This document shows positions 34,701-46,454 of a stretch of 64,000 nucleotides of DNA, in pieces. The notes beneath the pieces are model-generated. The model had not been told where the DNA came from and searched no databases. It worked only from the letters and a program-made list of their open reading frames with translations. The translations under genes and the position numbers were made by a program. Position 1 is the first letter of the stretch. Each line of letters opens with the position of its first letter. The stretch is from Oscheius onirici (Eukaryota; Nematoda; Chromadorea; Rhabditida; Rhabditidae). The DNA is taken from positions 9,746,398 to 9,810,397 of the forward strand of contig OW051469.1 of the NCBI GenBank assembly GCA_932521025.1. Reading direction: 5' to 3'.

Positions 34701-37211
34701 CGTCAAGCCAACGGAGCTGTGGAGCAGTGGACCTTCCCAGCCCTTGATAGTTTTTGTCAATCCAAAGTCCGGTGGCAATAAGGTACTCAAAACAGTTACA
34801 TATATATTTTACTGCCCTAGGGATCAAAAGCACTTCACACACTTTGCTGGCTCCTGAATCCACGACAAGTCTTCGATATTACCGCCATGAAAGGCCCCAA
34901 GTTTGGACTGGAAGTCTACAGAAAAGTTGTGACACAGCTACGTCTACTGGTCTGCGGAGGAGATGGAACAGTCGGATGGGTTCTACAGACGCTGGATAAC
35001 GTGAGTTCAAGATTTAAACTGGTCTTTTTTGAGCTTAAAAAGTTTTTGCAAATGAAAAAAGCTTACGACACCCGGGATTCCCAAGCCGTCTCCGATCCAA
35101 GTACTAACCGGGCCCAACGTTGCTTGACTTGCCAGATCGGACGGGATGGCGTACTTTCAACGTGGTGTGGCCGTAAGCAAATGGATAACTTTCGCTGTGA
35201 ATCGCGTTTCAGTATTGAAAGCTTATATTTAACCAGTTTTTCGATCACTAGACGACATTTTAAAACTTGGCGATGTTCTGCATAGTTGTAGAGCAGAAAA
35301 AACTCTACAACTTTGCAGAACATCGTTAGGCTGACAAAGGAGTTCTTGGTACCAAAAATTGCGAGAAAATTTGAACTCACTTTTCAGCTGAACTGGCCAA
35401 CCTACCCTCCAATGGCCATCATGCCTCTAGGCACTGGAAACGATCTTGCCAGGTGTATGGGCTGGGGAGGGACGTTCTCCGACGAGCCGTTGAGTCAGTT
35501 GCTCCAGGCCATTCTTCATGAGACTACAGTAACCCATCTGGACAGGTAATTTTGATTCTTTTTTATCCTGACCCCTCTTTCCAGATGGAGAATCGACGTG
35601 GAACCAAACTCGGATGCTCCGATCGAAGTGGACGATCTGGCGGATGCGGTGCAGTCGTCACTTCCCCTAACTGTCATGAACAATTACTTTTCAATCGGAG
35701 CCGATGCTCACGTGGCTCTGCAGTTTCATCATAGCAGAAGTAGCAGTCCTTTAATGAATCCACAATTTCTCTTTAGGCGCAAATCCACAAATGCTCAACA
35801 GTCGCCTGAAAAATAGGATAGCTTACGGTGGTTTGGGGACAATTGATCTGTTCAAACGGAGCTGGAAAGATCTTTCCGACTACATCACTCTGGAGTGTGA
35901 CGGGGTTGATGTTACTCCGAGGATCAAAGAACTCAAACTTCATTGTATACTCTTCCATAACATTAGTTACTATGCTGGTGGTAAGTCATCACTCTCTCTC
36001 TCTGACTCTCTGTTTCTCTGTCCCTCTGTCTTTCTGTCTCTCTCCACTGCTTGTTTTCAGGAACAACACCCTGGCCTTCCGACGCGAATAGTGACGCCTC
36101 CAAACCGAGCTGTTGTGACGGGAAAATAGAAGTCCTGGGCTTCACTACAGCCACATTAGCAGCCCTTCAAATGGGAGGAAAAGGAGAGAGACTGGCACAA
36201 TGTTCTTCTGTTAGGGTCATCAGTCATAAGGCTATTCCGATGCAGGTACTGATCCCAAAAGCATTTTTCCTGAAAATCTTAGGTCGATGGAGAGCCCTGT
36301 CTTCTGGCTCCTTCCATGATCAATCTGACCTTCCATAGCAAGGTTCCAATGCTTCGAAGAGACAAAAAAGCTGCCTGTACCCCGAATCTGATGAGACGGA
36401 ACACGCGGACTGGAAGACGAGACTCGAGAATCCAGTCCACTTCTCTGATCATGCAGCTGCCAGTCGTGGTGGTCGGACGGGTAGACTACGATACTTACAA
36501 GGACTGTTTCGAAAGGCTCAAAGACACAGGTTTGGGAGAAAATTAAAATTGGAAATATAATTTTAGCTTACGAACTAGGAATGATCAATGTTGAAGCTGA
36601 ATGTGAGCTGGAATCGGCTCGTTTAACTATTCAGAAGATGTTGATCAAGAAGAGTAATCTTCCTTACGAACCGACGAGGGATTGGCGGTTTTTAGACTGT
36701 AAGTTTCAGTTGGAAAGAAATTTAGTGGCATATGGTCTTGTAACAAAAATTGCCTTAGCCGGTCCCTAAAAATAGCAATCAAAAGCTACAGTAATTTACG
36801 CTTATCCTAAAATTGGGTTGGATCGGTCCGTGACTTTATGTTCCTGTTAGGCTACCGTCTTTTTGAAATTTTCTTATATAAACTTACGAATTTTAGACGT
36901 AACGAACGCCGAAGAAGGAACTTTCCGCGTCTCTCGACACCAAGAAAGTGTCCACAGTGTATCGGATATCTGTAATACGGACGAGTGTCTTCTTATTCTG
37001 GACGATGCTTTTCCCTCGATTACCGCCAAAGAAAGTGATGTTTCAGTCTTCACTGTAGCGAGGTATGACAGTCCTTTAAAAGTGACCATTTCCCTTTAGC
37101 GACAGTTCCCCTCCTCGACAGACACCATCGCCTCGAAAACAAAGCTCCCGTCGTATCAGCGAGACTCTGCGCATTGTACTCTGCAGTGACGCGCAAGAGA
37201 CTCATTTGTAG
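28725..37211 (+). CDS. diacylglycerol kinase, zeta/iota type
   Basis: About eighteen exons join in consistent phase. A long Ser/Pro/basic N-terminal region (28.7-32.4 kb) contains two similar motifs, SPTAILRRKKTLG and APTSILRRPSRIE. Next come RKALAKSPVVRR, AEHIWLP and two C1-type zinc regions (RRCAACHVVAHTSC; GRCNGCGKSFQQKM..CSWCKESYH). A basic MARCKS-like stretch (CRKRNKHKQAVNRQSKK) follows. The catalytic domain has LIVFVNPKSGGNK, VCGGDGTVGWVLQTLD, MPLGTGNDLARCMGWGG, NNYFSIGADAHVAL and IEVLGFTTATLAALQMGG. The accessory domain ends near VDGEPCLLAPS, and the protein stops after ETHL. It converts diacylglycerol to phosphatidic acid and dampens DAG signalling. Unlike mammalian zeta/iota there are no C-terminal ankyrin repeats. 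Introns host a 5S rRNA gene and an antisense ORF. The N-terminal limit is uncertain; in-phase coding begins at about 28702. Confidence 0.92.
30425..30560 (+). other. tRNA-like fragments (two D-arm-like copies)
   Basis: GTAGCTCAGTCGGTTAGCA (30432) and ATGGCTCAGTCGGTTAGACG (30491) resemble tRNA A-box/D-arm sequence. The second is followed by a B-box-like GGGTTCGATTCC at about 30535. The acceptor and T stems do not close fully, so these look like tRNA pseudogenes or a tRNA-derived SINE rather than working tRNAs. They lie in a kinase intron. Confidence 0.5.
31239..31345. repeat. GCAAAGTTGTAG-family near-palindrome
   Basis: GAAGACAACATTTTTCAGCT pairs with AGTGAAAAATGTCGTCTTC around a centre of TTGTAG..CTACAA. 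This is one of the best preserved members. Intronic in the diacylglycerol kinase gene. Confidence 0.85.
33693..34124 (-). CDS. nested antisense ORF, predicted tail-anchored membrane protein
   Basis: This single-exon frame of 143 codons lies wholly inside a diacylglycerol kinase intron on the opposite strand. It begins MASNIVGPAVPRVSEKEP, has a Pro/Thr-rich middle with SNILGPGGSRDTEL and MDETTPTTTTKTVTI, and then a basic stretch (KSPRKKNTLWK) before a single C-terminal hydrophobic helix (GLVFLIVFHSVLFIVTLGF). The repeated SNIVGP/SNILGP words resemble a short linear repeat. The order (soluble head, basic residues, terminal TM) fits a tail-anchored protein. A 34-base intron could add MSKK in front. 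No family recognised. Confidence 0.5.
   Translation of the reverse strand: MASNIVGPAVPRVSEKEPQKQSDPKIKCNPRPSNILGPGGSRDTELGQSTLTLEMKTAIAPVDCAPPVEPLPSLQFSAPSQGSCATGKMDETTPTTTTKTVTIKSPRKKNTLWKIPFIRGLVFLIVFHSVLFIVTLGFQFTVQ
35060..35178 (-). rRNA. 5S ribosomal RNA
   Basis: The reverse complement starts GCTTACGGCCACACCACGTT and ends GGGTGTCGTAAGCT. It contains the conserved CCCGTCCGATCTGGCAAGT, the internal-promoter block TTAGTACTTGGATCGGAGAC and GGGAATCCCGG. Length is 119 nt and the ends pair. A run of T follows the 3' end on the transcribed strand, a Pol III terminator. It sits in an intron of the diacylglycerol kinase gene, antisense to it. Confidence 0.97.
35255..35340. repeat. GCAAAGTTGTAG-family near-palindrome
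   Basis: GCGATGTTCTGCATAGTTGT pairs with CTACAACTTTGCAGAACATC in the same intron as the 5S gene, 75 bp away. Confidence 0.8.
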
Positions 37212-37432
37212 ACAAATTTTGTCGGTTCGTGGACCGAAACAGCTATGACGAGTATTCCCTTTTTTGTTTCTTTTTATTAATTCCTCTTATTTATTTGTAC
37301 TAGTGGATTCGGATGTGATTGCAGAGTTTTTTTTCAAAGAATAATATATTTCCAAGCAATCAACTTTTCTCTTTTGTTTGTAAACTTTCTCGATCTATTT
37401 ACTACATACAATTATTGTCACATTTGTTTGTA

Positions 37433-37640
37433 TTAATCACGCCCACGTCCAGGCTTCTCCGTAAGAGGTTGAGGAGTCGGAGCGTTGTGTTGAAGGTAAC
37501 GACGATCAGGGCGGCCAGGACCTTGCGGACGAGTGGGGCTGACTACTTCGATCTCTTAGTTTCAGCCGGATTAGGATAGCTGACATTGATCTGGCAGACA
37601 AGAGCCAAGAGAAGGAAGAAGGCGACCAGCAGACGAGCCA
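37433..37640 (-). CDS. small secreted Pro/Arg-rich protein, apparent frameshift
   Basis: A signal peptide (MARLLVAFFLLLALVCQINV) is followed by SYPNPAETKRSK and a stop at 37543. A different frame of the same strand continues with coding character (EVVSPTRPQGPGRPDRRY, then QPLTEKPGRGRD) to a stop at 37433. No intron of acceptable size links them, so one base may be missing from the assembly or the gene may be decayed. The continuation has Gly-Arg pairs that could be processed. Family unknown. It lies tail-to-tail with the diacylglycerol kinase gene. Confidence 0.45.
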
Positions 37641-38957
37641 TTTTGGATGGAACTGACAAAGGGGGCAGTGTATTTATTGACCCAGAACAAATTAGTATTC
37701 TTCATTTCCAGACAGATGAAAAAGTTTTGCACACTTTCAAACATAGCAAGATTGAAACTTTGCTTTGGAAGCAAATGGGGGCCGAACACAAGCGTCACGA
37801 GAAAGCTGAAGGTGGTGTCACCCCAAAGTACGAAAGAGTTCGTAAGATGCACCGCACGTGGCGGTGGGCCAAGATAAATGACATCCGTATGGGCAGTTGT
37901 CAGCAACTTCTTCGCACGTACACTCAACTATAAGAAAAAAAAGCAAAGAGCTGTTCCTGGTTTCAGAGTCTGACTATATGTCTCAGGTCTCCACCCTCTA
38001 TTAGCTTTACACACTGGGAATCTTATCGAACGATCGACACTTGATTGACGTCTAATTTCTTGCTGCACAGCTTGTCTCTTCAAACTTTTTTGACCGGCGC
38101 TCACCCGTAACGTCTAGTCGGTGACTCATCCGTAATAGGTGCTCACTAGACGTTGGATTTCGCGTTATTTCAGGAGCAGAACAAGTTCTACAACTTTGTA
38201 AAACATTGAGCGAGAAAAGTTTATTTTCTCCGCACCCGTCGGTTTTTTTTTCATATTTGGCCGTCTGACGCGAGATTTAACCGTTTAAATTTTTTTGAAT
38301 AAAAAACTTTTCTTCGAGTTTGGACAGCTCTCAATTAATTTGACGGATACAAAACATTAGACGGTTAAAGATGAAAAGATCTCGTTTTATCTTATTCTAG
38401 CCTTGTAATCCATTATGTTCGTTTGTTTCACAGCGCCCCTCTGCTCTGCGGTTGTCTTCATGTCAACCGGGGAGTTCACACGGGGTGTTCCGATCGCCCT
38501 TTGCTATTTACCAAACAAGGCTACTCCCAAATTCTTGACATTAGTCACCACCGAGCCAGTGGTTATTTATCAGCCCACACTCTTCTCTCCTCAATAAATC
38601 ACTTCTTTTTTCTTCTATCACTCGACCAATCAAGCTCCATTAGTCTTCCAGAAGAACAGTGTTCAAAGAACTTTCCAAAAGTTTAATCTGAACATTATTG
38701 CTGATTTATTGTGCCTTTTGGCTCATCTCATGAGCTGTAATTTTGTTTTGCAACAATTGTCGCGTATATCATGGAGGAAGAGGGAGCTGGCCCGGCTGCC
38801 ATCTCGACCCATTTCGTTTTTCTCAATTTGTCTCTCGTGGTATCCGATATATTCATAGGTCACCTGACTCGCGCCAACAAGACTTTTTCAGAACCCGCTA
38901 ATGATTTGTCAGTAGACTCGCTGGACTCCTCCTCCAGATCTCCCTCTAAGAAAAAAG
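37641..38957. other. intergenic, no gene supported
   Basis: The stretch contains a small inverted repeat at about 38110-38156 (AACGTCTAG..CTAGACGTT) and a half unit of the TTGTAG family (38180-38210). An upstream frame from ATG 38771 (MEEEGAGPAAIST) could be an earlier exon of the channel gene in another frame. Confidence 0.35.
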
Positions 38958-41900
38958 ATGCCTCGGATGGCCGAAAAGATCGCCGGGACGCTGGCTCCCA
39001 AGCGAACGTCAGATGCTATGATAGCTTCTGGCTTTGATCCTTCGCGGAAATATTCGACAGCTTCACGAATTCATCATGGAGGAGTTGCTTATCCGCCCAG
39101 TATTATCTCAGTCCGGCATTCCGGTCAATCAGGTTTTTCTCAAGCGTTTGCCGCAACTTTAACTTCCAGTAACGAACGAAACGATAGATGGAGCTGATCT
39201 CATAGACATTATTCAAGAGGCCAACATGGACGGAGTTAGACATCTTAGAGCGAAAAGTCCCTTTGCCAGGTATTTTGGCAGCAGAGCTTATAAAAACAAT
39301 TTCAGACGACTCTGGTGGACTCTTATTCTGTTTTTTATTTTACTGGCTATCTATCAAATCTATTCACAAGTTGTTCTCTATCTCAAGCATCCAGTGGCGA
39401 CAAATATCGAAGCCGAGTATCCAAGTACCATTCCATTTCCTGTTGTAGCTGTTTGCAACAATAATCAATTCAGGTAAGGTTTTTTCTTTAAAGTTATCTT
39501 CAATTCGTGAAAACAATAGAGATACGCTCTGGAGCAGACTCAAAACTCGACAGAGTTATGATGATTTTACTCCCGCAAAGTTTTGCCAGCATACCCATTC
39601 GACCTCCCTTACAGCCTGTGAAAATACCTCTAAAATCGGAAAATGGCCCCGCGGCGCAGAATCAAGAGTTTGATGACTAATGGTTACATGCCTGCTGGCC
39701 GACAGCCGGCTGTCGTAAAGTTCATCAGTCAATCGAACCGGGGCCTCAGAGTGAACACACTTGTAATAATTTCATTGACGGATTACCTTTCAGGTTAACT
39801 TATATCACGGGTGCCAAGATTATGAATCGCCGACCGAAGAAGAGCGATAAATTTTTGAAAACAAAGGTCGACACAAACACTTCGGTTTTCAATTCAATTA
39901 TTGAAAAGACCTGGGACATGGATGCCGTAAAATTTCTACGGCTGGCTGCTCATTGGAAGTCGAGAATGATTCTGGAGTAAGTTGATATTGAACTCGTCAC
40001 AATTTTTAGTTGTACGTGGCCAAACGGGACAAAATGCTCTTACCGGGACTTCAAGCCTGTGTGGACGGCGACAGGACTCTGCTGGGCTATCAATACGGAC
40101 GTTCACAGGCCGGTAGAGGTTACTGGAAGTGGTAAGCTGTTTTTTTTAAATACGCCAATTAAAAAATTTCAGGTACAAGTCACGGGTTGCAACTTCTGCT
40201 CAACGTTGAGAGCTACGAGAGAGTCGATGCATGTACTCCATATTTTAGATCAAAGTCAATATCTGGCCTAAAGGTAAGCTAAGCACTTTTTTTTATAGCG
40301 GGCGAGGTAATACAGCTTTTTTCAGATCCTGATCTACAACCAGACCCGTGTTCCCGACAGCAGTTTGGACGGTATCAATATTCCTTCCGGCTACTCTATG
40401 GGAATTCCTTTCCGGATGCAACAAGTTTGTTTCTTCCTCATTTTTGCTAAATCTCTTTTAGCGAACAAAACTTCCTGGCGTCAACTGTTTGGAAGAGTCG
40501 GAAGAGCACATTGATGCTAGAGAAGACTTTGACTCGGAGCTGAACATCAGAACATGTCCTGTTCGAAAATATCTAAAGGAAATTGAGAATACATGCAACT
40601 GCTCGATGCGAAGACTGTTTCACAATCTTAAAACAGGTTTCATATTGTTTTGCCTTTTCATATAAATTTTTAGACTACGCTCCATGTATGGTAGACGACT
40701 ACTTCAGTTGTGTACAGGATGTCGTCCGGATTGTTCAGAAAGAAGGTACCAATGCCGACTGTCTGCCTCCGTGTCAAGTTATCGACTACATGGCTTGGCA
40801 GGACATGAATCGAATGCCTACAAATATCATGCCAGCTGTTATTGAAGATGCCGAAGAAGAGGACGAGTATGAGGTTCAGCAAGACGACATTGAGGAAGAA
40901 GACTTGGTCAGAGATATTTCTGCAGTTGTTCAAAAAAAAACTTTCAGAAAATGTCCGAAGTAAGAAGAGACGAGACCTATTCGTGTAAGGACGACAATGA
41001 GTACTTGACTGAAATGCAGGTGATGAGTATCAAAAGAGATGCTCATCGAGCTTACGAGAAACAGAGTCGCTATCAAGATGACATTTTTCTGAGGACGAAA
41101 CGGCTGATCTTCAGGCTACGAGGAGCAATTAAAGAGTGAGTTCTTTCTAAATTGTACAGAGTTTCTCTTTAGCATTTCCGAGCTTAAATGGGGATGGAGA
41201 GCTGGCGAGTTCAAAGGAATCTACGAAAGACTGACAGCAGATGCAAAATGCTTTGCCACTTTTGGAGACCGTCACGAGGAAATCGCTTCAATCATGAAGA
41301 ACAGACCACCGTTGAGTGAAGAAAGAAGAGCCAGTCAGGTTCATTTTGTAGGTTTCCCATGTTTTATTTTGTTCATTAGGATGTTTAGCTTGTAGATCCC
41401 GATTCTCACGCTCGGAATCCTCATCGTTTCAAGACCATCGGTGATGTGAAGAGCACCTACGGAGACCAGGTAGAAAATGTTGTGTCCCAGATCGAACGAA
41501 TCCTTCTTACTGTAATTCTGCTTAATTATTTTTTTGTAATATCAATAATTTAGATTGAAAAAATGTGGCATATCTACGATGAGAAGAGCTATACGACAAA
41601 ATTTACGGCTGATTTGAAGAGAATGGATAGGATTCTGTATCTCATGAATGAATACGAAAACAATCGTCTGCAGCGGAGAGCCTGGGCCGAGAAAATGCAC
41701 ACGCGGCAGATGAGGCACTTTTTTGAGGAAGAATTCTACGAGGTGATCTTTAACTTTGTTGTTTTTATGTGCATGATGTAGGGCTACTACCAAGTTGTCA
41801 TGAAAGATTTGGACCAAACATTGAGAAAGACCATTCACGAAGTCGAAAAAGATGATTGGCCAAAGTTGAGACGATTCGTGGAGAATGGAACTGCCATCAA

Positions 41901-43891
41901 GGTAATTATTTTTGTGAATTTTTTAAACTGGAATTAGACTGGAGCTATCCTTTTTTTCGAAGCACCAACTCAAGAAAATCAACAAAAGTTTAAAAACTTT
42001 CTTATGGATGTCCACAATTGCACAATGACAGACGTGAAGCGAGTAGCAACAAAAGAGTTGAACGAATTCAAAAAATCATTCCGACAACTACAAGCCACGT
42101 ACGCGAACATTTTCAAGAAGGAACTGCCGGATTTCTTAGAGAATTTCGAGTTTGGCAGCAAGTTCATCGGGTAACTTTAATTCAATTAATTTTTCATAAA
42201 AAATATTTTTAGTGACAATTTCGCGATGGTAAACGTACATTACCATCAAATGTACATAGAAAAGTGGTCGCAAGATCGAACGTATACTTTCTGGAGTTTA
42301 GCTTGTAACTTTGTTTAAAAAATGGCTGAAAAATTCGTTTTAGGCGACATTGGAGGGGCGTTGGGACTTTTCCTAGGAGCCAGTCTTTTGACTATCATTG
42401 AACTCGTCTATCTATTTTTCCAATACGGCTATTGTACTGAATGGATGAACAAATTGTCACAGTGGTTGGTATTTATAAACTCCTGGTTATTTTTTCAATT
42501 TTAGTGATCCAACCGGAGTTCTTTGTCCAAAAGCCAAGCAGCGAAAGCAAAATGGCCACTATCCTCCATCCGATAGTCTGATAGACAAAAGTTCGAGGAT
42601 ACATCACGAGCAATTGTTGTAAGTTGACGTTCAGTCTTCAACCATGTTTAGTACTCCGAAACCAACTTGGAACCATCCGCCTCGGCCTCAGCAACTCTCA
42701 AAACCATCGTCAGGAACAATAGTCCCGATGATAGAAGAAATGGAAGTCGTGGATCATCCTCCGTCTTATCGACATTCTCAAGATTTGAGTGAAATGACTG
42801 ACGAGCTATTGACGCCGATGGAAACATCACAAGCGTCAATGTTATTCCCTCCAGCTGATTTTAGAGACAGGTTGGCAACTTTATTGCAAGATCCCGCGTC
42901 TATTTTTTTTTCGACATTCGGTCCTGAAACGAAACTGCTGTAATCTCGTAGGAACAGCTCTTTAAAATTGAGCTGAAAAATTTGCTGCGCACTCCGAAAA
43001 TCATTCTTTTCTCCACTTTTTGATAGTTTTCGAACTTTTTGATAGCCAAGAATCATCCCTGCAAAATATCAGCTCCGTTTGTTTTGAAATAAAGGCTAGG
43101 GAACGATTTTGATTGCCAAATTTCAGCATGTACCCCACCTCATGGTGATTTTCTGAGATCGAATTTGATTTTTTGAGAAAATTACCGAACCATTTGAGCT
43201 AATATTTTACAGGGGTGATTCTTAGCCCAGTAGAATGCTACTGTTAAAAAACAAAGAGTTTTTCTCTTAGCGGACTCGAACCCTGGTCGCTCCGGCGTGA
43301 ATTTTCCAAACCCACTGCGCCATCCGGACATTTTCAGTTTCGACATGATCCCAAAGTTGAAAATCGTTTTTCAAAAAAGCAAAATACTTGTCTCATTGAG
43401 CTGAGGTTTTCACTAATTGAGAATTTTTTGGTAGGATTCAACCCTGAAGAGTTATGGGCAAAATGATGTTTTTGTCAAAACTTGAACCGTTCACTGTGCT
43501 CAGACGGTAAGATATCCAGGTCTCTCTTATAGCCAATTAATTCGGCCTAGGGTAGCCCAACATTTTGGAACCGAGTTTGCCCGATTTAGATGAATTTGGA
43601 GAAAGTTATGAGCCATTTTTAAATACTTAGTTGGCGACCTGATAAAATACTATACATTCAGGTTGAGTGAAATAACAGAAGAAAACAGTAATTTGGACTC
43701 GGAAGGCAAGCTGAAATCCTTCGAATCGAAAGAAGAAGAACCAGCAGCAGAAGAAGATGATCAAGAGGTTTTTTCATTTCAATTTTCTGTCAAAATATAT
43801 TTTTTAGAACAACAGTGAACCTCCGTCATCGTCAATGGACGCAGTGCCGCCACTTTTCAGCAACCAGCCCGAAAAGAGTACAACGCTCTAA
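38958..43891 (+). CDS. DEG/ENaC (amiloride-sensitive type) sodium channel subunit
   Basis: Many exons encode a large degenerin/ENaC subunit. The N-terminal cytosolic part has GVRHLRAKSPFARYFGSR, then TM1 (LWWTLILFFILLAIYQIY), then IPFPVVAVCNNNQFR typical of the start of the extracellular domain. Cys-containing ectodomain exons follow (TWPNGTKCSYRDF; TNADCLPPCQVIDYM), with a long charged insertion rich in Glu, Lys and Arg (about 40.8-42.2 kb). TM2 has the pore-side motif GDIGGALGLFLGASLLTIIE. The C-tail has a PPSY sequence (VVDHPPSYRHS) and ends EKSTTL just before an overlapping AATAAA. The frame seems to slip once near 39640. A large acidic/helical ectodomain insertion is unusual. Function: sodium-permeable channel, gating stimulus unknown. 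ATG 38958 is the first in frame after a stop. Confidence 0.88.
43262..43332 (-). other. tRNA-like sequence (pseudogene or tRNA-derived repeat)
   Basis: The reverse complement reads GTCCGGATGGCGCAGTGGGT (D-arm-like) and ends CAGGGTTCGAGTCCGCTAAG (T-arm, B-box-like). Stems are imperfect, and no confident anticodon is seen. It lies in a late intron of the channel gene. A third B-box-like sequence occurs at 25400-25420 (minus). Confidence 0.45.
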
Positions 43892-45662
43892 ATAAATGTG
43901 AAAACCTTCTTCTCTCCTTTTTAATCGAGTTCCCCAGACACTTCATTTATTTACCACATGCATTAGGATAATGAGGAGGTGCTACCGACGCATTTTTTCA
44001 GGACTCTCAAGAGGATTCTCCCAGCACCCGTCCTTCTCTCTTTGCAGAGTGCGAAATTGAGGCGCGAAAATTGGATCTCAAATTGACCTGAAGCAAGTGA
44101 GCCCTCGGGCTATCCCGTTTCGCCCTCTTCAAGAGGAGTTCGGTCATCCCCCCCAACCTGACTCACTCCCCGAAACCAGTTAACTGACATCCACCGACCA
44201 ACCCATAATCGTGATCCTCACTGCCAGTCTATCGCCACAAATCATCTGCTTTACTGCTTCCCCCGAGTCTACTCTTTTTGCTGATCCTTCCTCTCTGCCC
44301 TATTATGTGTGAGTGCCCTTTCCCTCGTCTTTCCCGGAGCTCAAATTTCTTATGACTCCCCTACGTCTCCTGATGTGCGTGAAAACATCCAATAAATTGA
44401 CTCTCATCCCCAACCAAACCTGTATTTTTGTGTTGAAAAGAGGAGAGAAGATAAATTAGGATTGTTTTGAATTGCACACCCTCTTTGACTTATTAGCCTA
44501 ATCATTCCCAAATGTTCCTCTTCAGCTGGTCCTCGCACCAATATAGCCCAATCCATTCTGAAGCAAATTCTTTCATTTTCTGATCTCTCAAAATTTATTA
44601 AAAGTAATCAGTAGACACTGATCATGCAAAGAAAGCGATTGATGATTGTTTTCCCACACCTGAACCAGTTCTTTTCTCTAGAACGTGTCAGTGCAGTCCG
44701 TCTTTTGTTCCATTGTGTCAAATGCCAAACTCAATTCCCGTCGCTCTCCCACATCGCATCACGGTTTTTGTCCGCCCTCTCGCGGAGGATCCATTTAATC
44801 CATCTTCTCATCTCGGCTTTGATCGTGACTCGTTTCGTTTTACTCCAAAGGTTTCAGACATTTATGGAAAAGGCATAAAACTTGTTTGTTGTGAAGACTG
44901 TCACACCTTTTGTTTAAAGCGCGTATCAATCGTCTTTCGGTCGCGTTATGAGTTTGTTCCCAAAGCATAAGTCAATTGTTTGCAAAAGAAAGCTGACCAA
45001 ATTGTGACACGTCATCCAGCCGATGAGCTTTTCCTAAAAAAGACTCACTCGAGCGACTAATAGCACTTTTACTTTTTCCTCTTTGAGGTTCCCTCTTCCC
45101 TCTTTTTTTTAAAGTAATGCTCCGGATCAGTTGTACATAATGTCAGCTGTGCATTCAATCCGTCTCAGTCGTCTCTCTCCCTTCATAATCATCAGCCTAT
45201 CATGTTTCAATGTTCTAGGAAAAAGGGTCGAGTGTCTAATTAAGATAACTACTCGATGTACTTTGATGATGCCTTCAGTAAAAGTTCTGTTGAATGTCAT
45301 CCCTTTTTATTCTTGCGCCATAAAATCACTGTTTTATCTCCCCCGATTTTCTTTCACACCACGTTTTTACGCTGGACTCCGTTAAAGTTTCCATTGTTCT
45401 TTTACTTTTATGTAGGTCTATTTAAAAATACTACATTTTTCCGAAATCTAAATAAAAAAAAATGTTTTTCTAAATTATTGCGAAGCTCTAGCTATTTTGT
45501 TGCCACTTTTTCTATCGAGCTTTTATTTTCACAGAATTGTGAACGAGAAATGTTTGCGTTCACATAAATTTTGATTATCCAGACTGTTTACATGAAAACA
45601 TCTTCCGATTTCTCCAATAATCCGATTTCGTTCCAAAAATTCTCTTTTCAGACCTCGATGGC
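43892..45662. other. intergenic, no convincing gene
   Basis: Pyrimidine-rich and AT-rich sequence with scattered short open frames (for example 44624-44878) that lack signal peptide, domain or splice support. It probably contains the promoter of the two-TM protein gene. Confidence 0.4.
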
Positions 45663-46162
45663 ATGAGATGTATTGTGCGTGGTCTCATCGCCGCCCTCCT
45701 AACCGCTCTGCTTTGTCTTTACGTGGCTCTTACCTCTACCAGCGTCACTCACTACGAGTACTATGACCCAGGTGTGCATTTTAAAAAGTTTTATCCTAAA
45801 AAATGTTTAGAAGACGACGAAGCGGTCCGTCTTCTGGAGGGAATTGACATTACGACGGCTCCGCCAAAACAAGAAACTTCTCTTTCTGCTGTAGTTGTCG
45901 TAGTTGTCTGCCTCATCGTCATTTCTGTCCTCATCGCCGGTACTAGTTAATATTTTTTGGCTATGGACATACCATCGGTTTAGGTATAATTGTGATCGCC
46001 CTGTCCATGGAAGCTTCGACTCATGACGATTACCCGTCTGAAGACGAAGAATCCTCCTTTTTGTATCCTGACAACGTTCCGGAAAAGCCAACTTTTGCCG
46101 GACTAGAAGGCTACGATGACATGTTTGACGACGACGAGACATTACCTATACGAGAACTCTAA
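45663..46162 (+). CDS. small two-TM protein with acidic tail
   Basis: Three exons join in frame across two short introns (ending near 45810 and 45984). The N-terminal hydrophobic stretch (GLIAALLTALLCLYVALTST) is followed by THYEYYDPEDDEAVRLLEGI. A second helix (AVVVVVVCLIVISVLIAG) leads into a cytosolic-looking acidic tail (DDYPSEDEESSFLYPDNVP, then DDMFDDDETLPIREL). The stop at 46162 is followed by AATAAA at about 46232. No family is recognised. The first segment could be a signal peptide, giving a type I protein with a short ectodomain. Confidence 0.65.
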
Positions 46163-46454
46163 ACATTTCACTTTCTGATCAATTTCTGCCAATTTTTAGT
46201 ACGGGTGCAAGATTTTTGCCTATCTGTGATCAATAAAAGAATTATATGTATTTGTTTTGAACAGTTGGTCACGAAACGAGGATGGAAAGAAATGTAGTCT
46301 GTTCCACGGAATCCGTCTGGACGTTAATCTAATCAAACCTTATCAAAACAAGACAATAACTATTTTTCTTAATCCGTCGTTAAGCCTCCACGACCGAGAA
46401 AAACCTTCACGGCTGGCATTTAAACTTTGAACGAGCGCACGTCCTCAGCCAGCC

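Noticed and set aside
44624..44970. Two overlapping plus-strand frames of about 85 codons
   Set aside because: No signal peptide, domain, splice or polyadenylation support; composition is like the surrounding intergenic DNA.
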